Numbered from the stretch's first letter, positions 46,067-55,764 are shown. The stretch is 58,413 nt of DNA from Enterococcus thailandicus (GCF_001886265.1 NZ_JXLE01000016.1:1-58413); one strand, 5' to 3'. Made by a program: numbers and translations. The notes: generated by a model from the letters alone, not told the origin.

Positions 46067-47995
46067 TTAATGTGTAATTGCCGCTTGGTACAATGGACAA
46101 GGTGTGCATCGTTTAGAATCATCGTTTTTCAAAGGCGCTAATGGTTGTAACATTCGTAGTCCGTTGAGAATCACTAAAATAGTACTGCCTTCATGACCAA
46201 TCACACCAAAAGGTAAATTTAAAAATTGAAGGAAGTTTGAAAGAATCAATAAAACAATTACACCAACAGAAAAGACGATGTTTTGCTTAATGATTCGTTT
46301 TAATTTCAAGGAGAGACGATGACTGTATACTAATTTGTCTAAGTCACTATTCATTAAAACGAGGTCGGCAACGTCAATCGCAATATCAGTTCCTTTTCCC
46401 ATAGCAATACCAAGGGTCGCGGTAGCTAAAGCTGGTGCATCATTCACACCATCACCAACCATTGCATTTGTCTGATACTTTATTTGTTCTTGTTTGATGA
46501 GCGCTGTTTTTTCTTCAGGCGTACACCCGGCATGAAAAGCGGAAAGACCTACTTGGGTAGCAATTGCTTTGGCAGTCCCAAGGTTATCGCCAGTAATCAT
46601 ACTGGTATGAATAGCAGATTCGTTGAAATAATGAATAGCAGCTGCCGCATTTGTTTTGGGAACGTCTAACAGACCAAGAATCGCTAATAGTTCATTTTCT
46701 TTTGAGAAGAAAATAACAGTTTTGCCTTGCTTCTCTAGTTCTTCAACAAGACTCGCCAATTTTTCATCTTTTTTAATCTCAGCTAGTGAATAAGCATGCT
46801 TTCCGACATGCCACTGACTTCCTTGATAGTTGGTGGTAAGGCCAAAACCAGTGATTTCTTCAACAGTCAATTGTTGAAATTCTTTAGTTGATTGACTTCC
46901 AAAATGAGTTGTAATTGCTTCAGCCAATGGGTGTGTTGTTTGGCTTTCCATAGCAACTAAAACGTTTTTGCTGACTGGATCATCTGTTAAAAAGAAAGAA
47001 TCCGTTACAATTGGTTTTCCACGAGTCAGTGTTCCAGTTTTGTCAAAAGCAACTGCCTTTAATTCAGCCAACTGTTCTAAGTGAATCCCACCTTTGATTA
47101 AAATCCCGTTTTTAGCAGCGTTTGATAACGCAGCTAAGGTTGCGGGTGTTGCAGAGGCGACGAGGGCACAAGGTGAAGCGACAACAAGTAAGACCATTCC
47201 TCGGTAAAAACTTTCTTCCCATGTCCATCCAGCCAAAAAGGGAGGGAGAAGAATCATCAGCGGAACGCTAAGCAGTACGAGTTTGACATAAGTGTTTTCG
47301 ATTCGTTCGATGAAGGAAGCTGTTTTTGTTGGCGTATTTTGAGCTTCCTCAACAAGTTGGATAATTTTAGCAAAAACTGTATCCGAACTAAGTTTCGTCA
47401 CGGTCATCGTAAAGGGGTTTCCTTGATTCAACGTTCCTGCGAAAACTGGATCTTGCTGTTGTTTTTCCACTGGTACGGATTCACCGCTGATTGCTGCTTC
47501 ATCAATTGTTGCTACTGGGCTCGTTAATTGACCATCGATTGGAATTGCTGCACCTTTAGGAACAAAGACTTTATCGTTGATTGTTAACTCAGTTACATCG
47601 ACTTCCTTTGTTTCGCCACTTTCAAAAAGTTTTAAGGCACGTTGTGGTTGCAAATTCATCAAAGCGGTAATTTCTTTTTGACTTTTATTTGTCGTATATT
47701 CTTCTAACGCGCCACTTAAACAAAAAATAAATGTCAGCATGGCACCTTCAAAATAATTTCCAATCAAACACGCACCAATAGCGGCGAGAGCCATGAGCAA
47801 ATCGACATTTAATGTATGGTCGAAAAATAATTCAGTCAAACCTTCCTTTGTCTGCTTAAAGCCACCAATTCCAATTGCCAAGAGATACAAGAACGGTGCA
47901 AAGGGGAGGGCAAGTTTAGTAAAGATGAAGCCTAAACTCATGAATACAAAACAAAAAATCGTAAAAATAAATGCTTTTCTTTTAAAAAGTTCCAT
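46067..47995 (-). CDS. P1B4-type metal-exporting ATPase (PfeT/ZosA-like)
   Basis: 642 residues. Phosphorylation motif DKTGTLTRG, actuator SGES, ATP-binding HPLAEAI and MVGDGVNDAPAL. The membrane metal motif SPCALVASATPATLAAL and the late GHEGST mark the P1B4 group, which exports ferrous iron, cobalt or zinc. There is no N-terminal CXXC domain; the C-terminus has a CTPCP motif. Two Fur-type boxes upstream suggest iron or peroxide control, which favours ferrous-iron efflux like PfeT. GGAGG precedes the ATG. Confidence 0.88.
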   Translation of the reverse strand: MELFKRKAFIFTIFCFVFMSLGFIFTKLALPFAPFLYLLAIGIGGFKQTKEGLTELFFDHTLNVDLLMALAAIGACLIGNYFEGAMLTFIFCLSGALEEYTTNKSQKEITALMNLQPQRALKLFESGETKEVDVTELTINDKVFVPKGAAIPIDGQLTSPVATIDEAAISGESVPVEKQQQDPVFAGTLNQGNPFTMTVTKLSSDTVFAKIIQLVEEAQNTPTKTASFIERIENTYVKLVLLSVPLMILLPPFLAGWTWEESFYRGMVLLVVASPCALVASATPATLAALSNAAKNGILIKGGIHLEQLAELKAVAFDKTGTLTRGKPIVTDSFFLTDDPVSKNVLVAMESQTTHPLAEAITTHFGSQSTKEFQQLTVEEITGFGLTTNYQGSQWHVGKHAYSLAEIKKDEKLASLVEELEKQGKTVIFFSKENELLAILGLLDVPKTNAAAAIHYFNESAIHTSMITGDNLGTAKAIATQVGLSAFHAGCTPEEKTALIKQEQIKYQTNAMVGDGVNDAPALATATLGIAMGKGTDIAIDVADLVLMNSDLDKLVYSHRLSLKLKRIIKQNIVFSVGVIVLLILSNFLQFLNLPFGVIGHEGSTILVILNGLRMLQPLAPLKNDDSKRCTPCPLYQAAITH

Positions 47996-48069
47996 TGGGC
48001 ATTCCTCCTTCTCAAAATTACTATAGCATAGTCAAAATCTAATTGATAATAAAATATGCTAATTGAGAA

Positions 48070-48084
48070 CGATAATGGTTATCA
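48070..48084. promoter_or_regulatory. Fur-family box 1 upstream of metal ATPase
   Basis: CGATAATGGTTATCA matches the 7-1-7 consensus TGATAATNATTATCA at all but two fixed positions. It lies 75 nt upstream of the ATPase start. Fur, PerR and Zur boxes are alike, so the regulator cannot be told apart. Confidence 0.6.
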
Positions 48085-48116
48085 GTTGTATTTGCAGATT
48101 CTATCTATTATTCAAA

Positions 48117-48131
48117 TAATAATTATTATCA
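48117..48131. promoter_or_regulatory. Fur-family box 2 upstream of metal ATPase
   Basis: TAATAATTATTATCA differs from TGATAATNATTATCA at one position. It lies 33 nt from box 1 and next to the uppP terminator. Confidence 0.6.
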
Positions 48132-48143
48132 ATAAAACAATAA

Positions 48144-48184
48144 AAAAAGAAGCTGGGGTCAAGAGAAACCCCAACTTCGTTTCT
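48144..48184 (-). terminator. uppP terminator
   Basis: On the minus strand, GAAGTTGGGGT and ACCCCAGCTTC (one wobble) are followed by a T run. Confidence 0.85.
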
Positions 48185-48190
48185 TATTTC

Positions 48191-49024
48191 CTACATACTA
48201 ATAAACCAATAACCAATTAAAATAATTCCTAGAATAATTCGATACCAACCAAAAGCAGTAAAGTCATTTTTCTTCAAGTAACTTAATAAGAATTTGATTG
48301 CTAAAATAGAAACAATGAATGAAACAAGTGTACCGACTAGTAAAACGACGGTTTCTTCAGTTCCAAAAGTATTTCCTTCCATCAAATACTTCACGATTTT
48401 CAACCCGCTAGCTCCAAACATCACTGGAATGCCTAAAAAGAATGAAAATTCAGTTGCAACAAAACGTGAAGCACCAATAATGATTGCACCTAAAATTGTT
48501 GCGCCTGAACGAGAAGTCCCAGGAACAAGTGCCAACACTTGGAATAAACCAACCATCAAAGCTGCTTGATAAGTAAAATCGTTTAATGATTCCCAACGTG
48601 GTTTTCTTGTTTTGTTTCTTTTTTCAACGATGATAAATGCAATCCCATAAATAATCAAAACAATAGCGACTGACAAGAAGTTATGAAAATGTTCCTCCAA
48701 CCAATCATCAAGTGGTAATCCAATAATTACAGCTGGTAGACAAGCAACCACCACTTTGAACCATAAAGACCAAGTATCTTTTTTCTCAATTGCTGTTTTA
48801 CTAGGTGAGAACGGGTTTAACTTATGAAAATAAAGAACTACGACGGCTAGAATCGCACCTAATTGGATGACCACGTTGAACATTGACATGAATTGTGTGC
48901 TAGCATCCAGTTTGATGAATTCGTCAGCTAAAATCAAATGGCCAGTGCTACTAATAGGTAACCACTCGGTAATGCCTTCGATGATTCCCAAAATAACTGC
49001 TTTAATAACATTTGCAAAAAACAT
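48191..49024 (-). CDS. uppP: undecaprenyl-diphosphate phosphatase
   Basis: 277 residues, BacA/UppP family with about eight helices. Signature motifs are [15 protein letters not shown] and [10 protein letters not shown]. It recycles the undecaprenyl carrier for cell-wall synthesis and gives low-level bacitracin resistance. I chose ATG 49024 because GGAAAGGAAGG precedes it; the six extra upstream codons overlap that site. It is a single gene. Confidence 0.95.
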   Translation of the reverse strand: MFFANVIKAVILGIIEGITEWLPISSTGHLILADEFIKLDASTQFMSMFNVVIQLGAILAVVVLYFHKLNPFSPSKTAIEKKDTWSLWFKVVVACLPAVIIGLPLDDWLEEHFHNFLSVAIVLIIYGIAFIIVEKRNKTRKPRWESLNDFTYQAALMVGLFQVLALVPGTSRSGATILGAIIIGASRFVATEFSFFLGIPVMFGASGLKIVKYLMEGNTFGTEETVVLLVGTLVSFIVSILAIKFLLSYLKKNDFTAFGWYRIILGIILIGYWFISM

Positions 49025-49133
49025 AAATTCCTTCCTTTCCAAACAAAATACATGTTATAGTATACCGTTCTTTTTTTTGAAAACCAAACTGTTTTAAAAT
49101 ATTAAGAAAAAATTTCTAAAGTTCCTTTCAACG

Positions 49134-49176
49134 CAAAAAAACAACTACGTCAAGAAAGTCAACGTAGTTGTTTTTT
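49134..49176. terminator. bidirectional terminator between histidine phosphatase and uppP
   Basis: AAAAAACAACTACGT and ACGTAGTTGTTTTTT form a 15-bp stem with T tracts on both strands. It mainly serves the minus-strand phosphatase gene. Confidence 0.9.
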
Positions 49177-49189
49177 CGAGTATTTTTGA

Positions 49190-49894
49190 TTATAGAAAAG
49201 AATCATGAGTAAGTTCTTTTCCTTTTTCAATATAGCTAACATCATTGATCCCTAAAATAGTAAATTTTCCATCTTGATAAGAAACCTTTGTCACGCTACC
49301 ATTTTGCAAACCAGCACGTACAGGTTGTTTTCCATCAATCAAATTTAGTAAGAAGGCAATCGTTAAACCATGTGAAACGACTAGAACATTTCCGCCACCG
49401 TGTTTCTCGCAGTGATGTGCGATATCTTCGAAGCCATTCCAGACACGTTCTTTCAGTGTTTGATAAGTTTCAGCCCAGCCTGCAGTATCTAAATCATAGA
49501 CAGCATTTGCAATCTGTTCAAAGGTCACATCAGTGGTAAACATTTCATCAGGTGTTTGAAAATTCAAGACACGAGGGATGACACCCCACATTTCTTTATC
49601 ATAGCCACCTTCAAGTGAACCAAAACACCACTCGCGAATTCTTGGGTCGATTGAATATGGAATTTCTTTTCCTTTTAAATGCTCCCCTAAAATCGTACGA
49701 GCAGTTTCGATTGCGCGACCGCTATCACTTGAATGAGCAAAAGCGAATTCAATTTCTTTTAATCCACGTCCCAGATGACGTATACCTTCTTTTCCTTCAC
49801 GTGTGAGTGGCGTATCACACCAACCTTGGACACGCTCGATCGTATTAAACATGGTCTTTCCATGTCTGACAATATAAAGAGTTGTTTCAGTCAT
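49190..49894 (-). CDS. histidine phosphatase family protein
   Basis: 234 residues, phosphoglycerate-mutase-like. The phosphohistidine motif is TLYIVRHGKTMFNT, and later catalytic residues are in REWCFGSLEGG and VVSHGLTIAFLL. It is probably a broad phosphatase, not a glycolytic mutase. AGGAGG precedes the ATG. It follows the MBL gene by 23 nt and is probably cotranscribed. Confidence 0.85.
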   Translation of the reverse strand: MTETTLYIVRHGKTMFNTIERVQGWCDTPLTREGKEGIRHLGRGLKEIEFAFAHSSDSGRAIETARTILGEHLKGKEIPYSIDPRIREWCFGSLEGGYDKEMWGVIPRVLNFQTPDEMFTTDVTFEQIANAVYDLDTAGWAETYQTLKERVWNGFEDIAHHCEKHGGGNVLVVSHGLTIAFLLNLIDGKQPVRAGLQNGSVTKVSYQDGKFTILGINDVSYIEKGKELTHDSFL

Positions 49895-49917
49895 TTGAAC
49901 ATTCCTCCTAAAATAGA

Positions 49918-50544
49918 TTATGCATTGAAAAATGGATTTGTTTGTTTTTCATGTTCGATGGTAGTCGCGTCACCATGCCCGGGATAGACCGCGAATTCAT
50001 TTGGTAAAATAAATAATTGCGTTTTGATACTATCTAGTAATTGTTCTAGATTACCAGTATACAAGTCTGTTCGTCCAATACTTCCCCGGAATAATGCATC
50101 ACCAGAGACGACAAAGTCATCAAAAATAAAACTGACACTTCCAATTGAATGTCCGGGGGTAGGTACGACCCGAAAATGAATGTCACCGAGTGTATATTCT
50201 TTCATTTCAAATTCGTATTCAGCAGGGGCAACGATAATATTATTGATGTCATCGTGACGACCAAGCCCAGAAAGGTTAAGGATCGGATCGCCTAACCAAG
50301 ATTGTTCTAGTGGGCTGACATAAACAGGGATGTCATAAAAATGACGTAGTTCTTCCACGGCACCGATATGATCATAATGCGTGTGTGTCAACAGAATAGC
50401 TACAGGTTGCTGAGTGGTTTTAGCGATTTGCTGACGAATCAAATCAGCGTCTTCTCCGGGATCGATAATTAGTAGTGCCTCGTCGTTATAAACTAAGTAA
50501 CAATTTTCTTCGATAGGCCCAGTTTTTAGACGTTCAATGTGCAT
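49918..50544 (-). CDS. MBL-fold hydrolase (glyoxalase II-like)
   Basis: 208 residues. Zinc motif THTHYDHIGAVEEL, then TPGHSIGSVSF, SGDALFRGSIGRTDL and the final YPGHGDAT. It matches the short glyoxalase II-like group (YcbL/GloB-like); thioester hydrolysis is likely, substrate unknown. GGAGG precedes the ATG. It is probably the first gene of a two-gene unit with the histidine phosphatase. Confidence 0.85.
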   Translation of the reverse strand: MHIERLKTGPIEENCYLVYNDEALLIIDPGEDADLIRQQIAKTTQQPVAILLTHTHYDHIGAVEELRHFYDIPVYVSPLEQSWLGDPILNLSGLGRHDDINNIIVAPAEYEFEMKEYTLGDIHFRVVPTPGHSIGSVSFIFDDFVVSGDALFRGSIGRTDLYTGNLEQLLDSIKTQLFILPNEFAVYPGHGDATTIEHEKQTNPFFNA

Positions 50545-50616
50545 AAGAATTCCTCCAATATGTTTTCAAGCAAGTCGAATTACTTACTATAGTATAACGT
50601 ATTCATCCTGATCAAA

Positions 50617-50695
50617 CAAAAAAGCTCACTTATCTGAATTATCAGACTATATGAAAAGTATTTATAGATTTTAAACGGAAGGATAGTGAGTTTTC
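50617..50695 (-). terminator. orphan minus-strand terminator-like hairpin
   Basis: Arms AAAACTCACTATC and GATAAGTGAGCTTTT (minus strand) enclose a loop of about 50 nt and are followed by a T run. No minus-strand gene lies upstream of it. The gap 50545-50887 also holds the MBL promoter region near 50590-50610 and the plus-strand hairpin at 50761. Confidence 0.5.
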
Positions 50696-50760
50696 ATCAC
50701 ATTTTAATTTGTCCTTGTTATATTTAACTCATCCAAAAATCCAAATTCTATATCCTATAT

Positions 50761-50790
50761 CCCTGCCCATCCAGCAGGGTGTTTTTTTTT
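50761..50790 (+). terminator. orphan plus-strand terminator upstream of the helicase gene
   Basis: CCCTGC-N7-GCAGGG is followed by TG and nine or more T. No plus-strand gene precedes it, so it ends an unseen short RNA or attenuates the helicase transcript. Confidence 0.75.
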
Positions 50791-50887
50791 GCCAAAAAAC
50801 GAAAAAAATGTTCGTTTATTGTATTTCATCCTTTGCGAATGAGTTTTTTTCAGGTAATCTTATAGACGAAAGAAGGAGGCGGATGTG

Positions 50888-53233
50888 GTGAAACAATCAA
50901 AAATCTCTGTGCGAAATCTTGTTGAATTTATTTTGAAAAGAGGAAGCATTGATAATCGCAAAAAGAGTAACCATACCGCATTAGAAGGTGCAAAAATTCA
51001 CCGGAAGTTGCAAAAGCAAGGTGGAGATACTTATGAAAAAGAAGTATTTCTTAAGAAAACGGTGGATTTAGACGGTTACCAATTAACGATTGAAGGCAGA
51101 GCAGATGGAATTTTTCAAAAAGAAGGTATTTATTATATCGACGAAATCAAGACTTCTGAACCACGCTTTGAAGATTTGGAGAAAGAACAAGTTGAATTGT
51201 TCTTTCATCAAGCACGAGTGTATGCTTATATCTATAGTCATGAGCACGACTTGACAGAAATCAATTTACAATTAACTTATTTTCAAACAACGGAAGAAAT
51301 TATTACTCGGAAAATCGAGCATCAAACGATTGAAGAGTTAGATACTTTTTTTACAAAATTAGTAGCGGATTATCAAGAATGGCTGATTTTTTCTGAGAAT
51401 TGGCGGACTGTTCGGAATGCGTCGTTGATGGCATTGAAATTTCCTTATGAACAGTACCGAAAAGGACAACGTGAACTTGCAGTTGCGGCTTATAAAACGA
51501 TCCGGACAAAACAAAAACTTTTTGTCGAAGCGCCCACAGGAACAGGAAAAACGATTTCAACGTTGTTTCCGAGTCTGAAAGCAATTGGCGAAGGTGAAGG
51601 AGAACGACTTTTTTATTTAACAGCCAAAACAATCACGCGGCAAGTGGCGGAAGATGCTTTAGTTGCCTTGAAAGATGTTGGAGCACAAGCAAAAAGTGTA
51701 ACGATTACTGCAAAAGATAAAATTTGTTTTCTAACAGAAACAACGTGTAATCCAGACCAGTGTCCTTATGCCAATGGTTACTATAATCGGATCAATGAAG
51801 GTTTATGGGATCTACTGAATCACGAAAATCAGCTGACCAGAGAAGTGATTGAAAAATATGCAAAAAAACATACTCTGTGTCCGTTTGAATTGTCTTTGGA
51901 TGCAAGTCTTTGGTGCGATGTGATTATTGGTGATTACAATTATTTGTTTGATCCAACTGTTTATTTGCGACGATTTTTTGAAGAAGAAAAAAATGAAGAG
52001 AACCTTTTTCTGATTGATGAAGCGCATAATCTGGTGGGGCGTTCAAGAGAAATGTATTCGGCAGAAATCTCCTATGCAAAAACAAAAAAAATAAAAAAAG
52101 AGATTCCAAAAGAATACGCAAAGTTACGACGACGTTTTACAAAAGTAGAAAAGGAATTCAAGCAAATTGAACAAGCGTTAGATACCAAAACATATCATCA
52201 TCAAAAAGCTTCTGCAGATTCATTGACCAATGCGTTGTATCAAGTCAGTGAACATATCAAAGAATGGCTAGCTGAATATCCAGAGCATCCAGTGCAAGAA
52301 CAGTTATTATCCTATTATTTTGAGGTGTTGCATTTTTTGAAAATCAGTGAGTTTTATGACGATCATTATGAAACAACAGTTGAGAAGAGTTTGTATGATT
52401 TGGTAGTGAAAGAATTTTGTATCGATCCAAGTTATTTTCTTGAGCAGTCATTAGCGAAAGGACGAAGTAGCTTGTTGTTTTCTGCTAGTTTTTCTCCGTT
52501 ATCTTACTATCAAGAAACATTGGGTGGAAAAGATAGTTTGGCATATCGTTTGCCAAGCCCATTTCCAGAAGAAAATCAGCAAGTGATTGTTGCAAGTTAT
52601 CTTGAAACCACTTATCGAAAACGAGAAACAAGCTTGCCGGCATTAGTTGAAACGATTGCACATTTCACGCAGGGAAAAACAGGAAACTATTTTGTTTTCT
52701 TTCCTTCTTATAGCTATCTAGATCAAGTAGTAACGGTTTTTAAAGAACAGTATCCTGAGGTGGAAGTACTAATTCAAGAAACAAAGATGGATGAGAACGA
52801 GCGCGAAACATTTTTATTGAATTTTCAGGAAAATCCTCAGGAAACCTTGATTGCATTTTGTGTATTGGGTGGTATTTTCTCAGAAGGCATTGATTTAAAA
52901 GGAACGCGCCTGATTGGTAGTATGATTGTTGGCGTTGGGTTACCTCAAATGAATCACGAACAAGAATTGATTAAAGAATACTATGACGAAAAAGAGCAGT
53001 TGGGATTTGCTTACGCGTATCAATTACCAGGGATGAATAAAGTATTGCAAGCTGCTGGTCGAGTGATTCGAGAGATGACCGATCAAGGAATTATTTTATT
53101 AGCAGATCGGCGTTTTGCTAGCCCACAGTATAGTCAACTGTTTCCTAAACATTGGCAAAATGCTGCAAAGGTCCAAACTTTAAGCGGGCTTGATGAAACG
53201 GTAAACCAATTTTGGCAACGAACGACAAAATAA
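50888..53233 (+). CDS. RecB-type nuclease fused to an XPD/DinG-like helicase
   Basis: 781 residues. The N-terminal 160 residues show RecB-family nuclease motifs: GAKIHRKL, GRADGIF, DEIKTS and QARVYAY. The rest is an XPD/DinG-type helicase with Walker A APTGTGKT, four cysteines for a probable [4Fe-4S] cluster (CFLTETTC, QCPY, TLCPFE), IDEAHNLV, and motif VI QAAGRVIRE. It probably works on DNA in repair. GTG 50888 follows AAGGAGG by 8 nt; GTG 50885 is also possible. A weak LexA-like CGAAAAAAATGTTCG lies at 50800-50814. Confidence 0.85.
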   Translation: MKQSKISVRNLVEFILKRGSIDNRKKSNHTALEGAKIHRKLQKQGGDTYEKEVFLKKTVDLDGYQLTIEGRADGIFQKEGIYYIDEIKTSEPRFEDLEKEQVELFFHQARVYAYIYSHEHDLTEINLQLTYFQTTEEIITRKIEHQTIEELDTFFTKLVADYQEWLIFSENWRTVRNASLMALKFPYEQYRKGQRELAVAAYKTIRTKQKLFVEAPTGTGKTISTLFPSLKAIGEGEGERLFYLTAKTITRQVAEDALVALKDVGAQAKSVTITAKDKICFLTETTCNPDQCPYANGYYNRINEGLWDLLNHENQLTREVIEKYAKKHTLCPFELSLDASLWCDVIIGDYNYLFDPTVYLRRFFEEEKNEENLFLIDEAHNLVGRSREMYSAEISYAKTKKIKKEIPKEYAKLRRRFTKVEKEFKQIEQALDTKTYHHQKASADSLTNALYQVSEHIKEWLAEYPEHPVQEQLLSYYFEVLHFLKISEFYDDHYETTVEKSLYDLVVKEFCIDPSYFLEQSLAKGRSSLLFSASFSPLSYYQETLGGKDSLAYRLPSPFPEENQQVIVASYLETTYRKRETSLPALVETIAHFTQGKTGNYFVFFPSYSYLDQVVTVFKEQYPEVEVLIQETKMDENERETFLLNFQENPQETLIAFCVLGGIFSEGIDLKGTRLIGSMIVGVGLPQMNHEQELIKEYYDEKEQLGFAYAYQLPGMNKVLQAAGRVIREMTDQGIILLADRRFASPQYSQLFPKHWQNAAKVQTLSGLDETVNQFWQRTTK

Positions 53234-53250
53234 ACATCAAAGAAGGATCT

Positions 53251-53370
53251 CAGGACAAAACGGCAGTCGTTCTTAACACATTTTTCAATTAAAAAAAGCC
53301 TAAAATCAACGTTTTCAAAAACGAATTTTAGGCTTTTTCTTTATTTAGGCTACTTTTGTTCCAGCCTCTT
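53251..53370. repeat. intergenic repeat, copy A (also a terminator)
   Basis: The core 53279-53338 (60 nt) is identical to 56423-56482. It contains the hairpin AAAAAGCCTAAAAT/ATTTTAGGCTTTTT. Imperfect outer ends are CAGGACAAAAC at the left and TTTTGTTCCAG at the right. It follows the helicase gene and would end its transcript. Confidence 0.85.
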
Positions 53371-53437
53371 TTTTGTTAGTGAAGAAAATCAATCTTTGCG
53401 TTAGTTCATCGAAAGGAAGTGAAGCTAAGCTTCTGTG

Positions 53438-53487
53438 GCAACTCTTGCAAGTAACTCAAAATATGTGTTTGCAAGGGTTGTTTTTTA
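53438..53487 (+). terminator. second terminator after the helicase gene
   Basis: AACTCTTGCAA pairs with TTGCAAGGGTT (one wobble) around a loop of 18 nt, followed by TTTTTT. It lies 100 nt after the repeat; the sequence between has no gene I can support. The remaining 53488-53640 stretch shows only a weak minus-strand hairpin near 53575-53605 after yajQ. Confidence 0.7.
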
Positions 53488-53640
53488 TTTGTTGACGCTA
53501 GGCGCTTTGCGACATGATCTAATACGCGATGTTCCCCAAGCAACTCCTTGAAATAATTCATAACTGACCAAAAATATGAAAAGCAATTTTTGTTAGTTGC
53601 TCATTATTTTTTCGGAGTTGACCGCTTGGAGCCACAACCT

Positions 53641-54132
53641 TTAACGATAGTTAGTAAATTGCAACTCAATCGGCAAATCAAGTTTTCTTAATAAAGAAAT
53701 TACTTCTTGCAAATCATCACGGCTTTTACCCGTCACACGAATTTGATCTTCTTGAATTTGTGCTTTTACTTTTAACTTGGCATTTTTAATTGCGGTAGTA
53801 ATTTTCTTAGCATTTTCACGGTCAATTCCACTAACTAAATCAGCATTTTGCTTAGCTTTTCCACCAAGTGCGTGTTCAGAATCAGAAAAATGAATGTTTT
53901 TAATTGGAACACCACGCTTAATCAATTTACTTAATAAAACATCTTTGATCTGTTCTAATTTAAAATCGTCATCACCTAAAACAACTAAACGATTTTGCTC
54001 TAATTTGATTTCAACAGTTGAACCTTTAAAATCAAAACGATTAGTTAATTCTTTGGTTGTTTGTTGAATGGCATTTTTTACTTCTTCCATATTGACCTCG
54101 GAAACGATATCGAAACTAGCATCTTTTGCCAT
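53641..54132 (-). CDS. yajQ: YajQ family nucleotide-binding protein
   Basis: 163 residues, UPF0234/YajQ. The start [20 protein letters not shown] and end [20 protein letters not shown] are conserved. Two ferredoxin-like domains bind nucleic acid or, in Xanthomonas, cyclic di-GMP. The role in cocci is unknown. AAGGAGG precedes the ATG. It is a single gene, divergent from yitT. Confidence 0.92.
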   Translation of the reverse strand: MAKDASFDIVSEVNMEEVKNAIQQTTKELTNRFDFKGSTVEIKLEQNRLVVLGDDDFKLEQIKDVLLSKLIKRGVPIKNIHFSDSEHALGGKAKQNADLVSGIDRENAKKITTAIKNAKLKVKAQIQEDQIRVTGKSRDDLQEVISLLRKLDLPIELQFTNYR

Positions 54133-54298
54133 GGATAATCCTCCTTATTGCTACAATTAGTTTTCTTCATTGTAGCATAGTACCGCATTTATAAAGTAGC
54201 CTTTGTTAAAATTCTTCTCATTTATCTAACAGGTGTTTTATTTTAATTAAGAAACTGTTATTCTTACATTTGAAATAAGGTGTAGAGGAGAGGTGCTC

Positions 54299-55237
54299 GT
54301 GAGCAAAGTGATGACTGTCTATCAAAAAAATGAAATGCTGAAGAAATTAGTGGTGATTTTGATAACCGGAGTAACAGCAGCTGTTGCTTTGAACTATTTT
54401 TTGATCCCAGCAAATGTTTTTTCTGCGGGGATGAATGGGATTGCACAAATCATCGCTTCTTTGTTGTATGAGTGGTTTCATATCCAAGCTGATACCGGAA
54501 TCTTTATCTTCATACTAAATATTCCTGTGTTTATTTTAGGTTTTTTAAAAGTTGGTAAAGGATCTACGATTTTAAGTTTTATCAATGTTCTCGGTGTGTC
54601 GTTGATGACAACCATTATGCCAGTGGGACACGTAACAGATAATATTTTGATGAATGCTTTAGTTGGAGGCGTTTTGCTTGGGGTTGGCGCAGGACTTTCT
54701 CTTAAAATGGGGTTTACGACTGGTGGAATGGATATCATTTCTTTAGTTCTATCGCAAACAACGGGGAAGACTGTTGGTAATTATATGTTTATCTTAAATG
54801 GTATCATTGTTGTCATTGCTGGCTTCTTTTTCAATTGGGAGAGTGCGTTATATACAATTATTTCAATTTATGCTTTGACACAAGTCGTTGACGCGATTCA
54901 CACAAGTCACCAGAAAGTAACGGCGATGATTGTAACGGTCAAACCAGACCAAGTAACCGAAGAGTTAATGAAAAATATGGTACGCGGACTCACTTTATTA
55001 CCATCAGTTGGCGGTTATTCAAAAAAAGATGGCAAAATGATTATGATGGTAATTACACGTTATGAGTTATACGATTTAGATCAAATCGTTCATGAGGTCG
55101 ATGAAGAGGCCTTTATTAATATTTTGCCAACACAATCTGTTTTTGGTCGTTTTGCAAACGAGCAAGAACAAAAGACGTATCGTTCAACCGGTGTCTTGCC
55201 GGAACCTAAAAAGAAACAAAATCGTAAAAAAAGATAA
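54299..55237 (+). CDS. YitT family membrane protein
   Basis: 312 residues. DUF161-type membrane region (about 20-200, five or six helices, LNYFLIPANVFSAGMNGIAQ and LKMGFTTGGMDIISL) and a C-terminal cytoplasmic DUF2179 domain. The end is basic (KKKQNRKKR). Function unknown, proposed transporter. GTG 54299 lies 8 nt after AGGAG; GTG 54293 or ATG 54311 are alternatives. Confidence 0.85.
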   Translation: MSKVMTVYQKNEMLKKLVVILITGVTAAVALNYFLIPANVFSAGMNGIAQIIASLLYEWFHIQADTGIFIFILNIPVFILGFLKVGKGSTILSFINVLGVSLMTTIMPVGHVTDNILMNALVGGVLLGVGAGLSLKMGFTTGGMDIISLVLSQTTGKTVGNYMFILNGIIVVIAGFFFNWESALYTIISIYALTQVVDAIHTSHQKVTAMIVTVKPDQVTEELMKNMVRGLTLLPSVGGYSKKDGKMIMMVITRYELYDLDQIVHEVDEEAFINILPTQSVFGRFANEQEQKTYRSTGVLPEPKKKQNRKKR

Positions 55238-55378
55238 GTAGTTAATAATAACTTTAATATAATAACTTGGTAATTAAAAAAATTCTTAGCTAAACGAGAA
55301 CATAGCATCACAATTCTCATTTACAAATAATTAAAAAGAGAGTATGATAAACGAAAATCAGATGAAGGAGTGTCGACT

Positions 55379-55723
55379 ATGACAGAAGCAAACCAAGACT
55401 GGTCTGCACAAGAAACAGAAGCAATCAAGGAACGAATTCTTTCTGCACTAGAAACGGTTATCGACCCTGAATTGGGAATCGACATCGTGAACCTAGGCTT
55501 AATTTATGATATTGAATTCAACCCAGAAGATGGCGACACAGTAATTAAAATGACGTTAACAACGATGGGCTGCCCGCTAGCAGATATCCTAACAGACTCC
55601 ATTCACGATGCTTTGCGTGAAGTCGAAGAAGTAAAAAAAGTCGAAGTGAAACTTGTTTGGTATCCCGCTTGGACGACCGATAAAATGAGTCGTTATGCAC
55701 GGATTGCACTAGGAATCAGATAA
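55379..55723 (+). CDS. MIP18-family Fe-S cluster assembly factor (SufT/PaaD-like)
   Basis: 114 residues. The family motif ALETVIDPELGIDIVNLGLIYDI and the conserved cysteine TTMGCPLAD are both present. It assists iron-sulfur cluster insertion into target proteins. ATG 55379 lies 9 nt after AAGGAG; the frame beginning at 55370 starts too close to that site. It is a single gene followed by a perfect 12-bp hairpin. Confidence 0.9.
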   Translation: MTEANQDWSAQETEAIKERILSALETVIDPELGIDIVNLGLIYDIEFNPEDGDTVIKMTLTTMGCPLADILTDSIHDALREVEEVKKVEVKLVWYPAWTTDKMSRYARIALGIR

Positions 55724-55764
55724 AGAAAAAGTACGCGCTTTTTCGTAAATAAACTCGCAAATAG

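Noticed and set aside
50800-50814. LexA box before the helicase gene
   Set aside because: The half-sites are 1 nt too far apart and the left one is imperfect, so it is mentioned only as a weak hint.
50709-50891. 60-codon plus-strand frame before the helicase gene
   Set aside because: It reads through a strong terminator and has no ribosome site.
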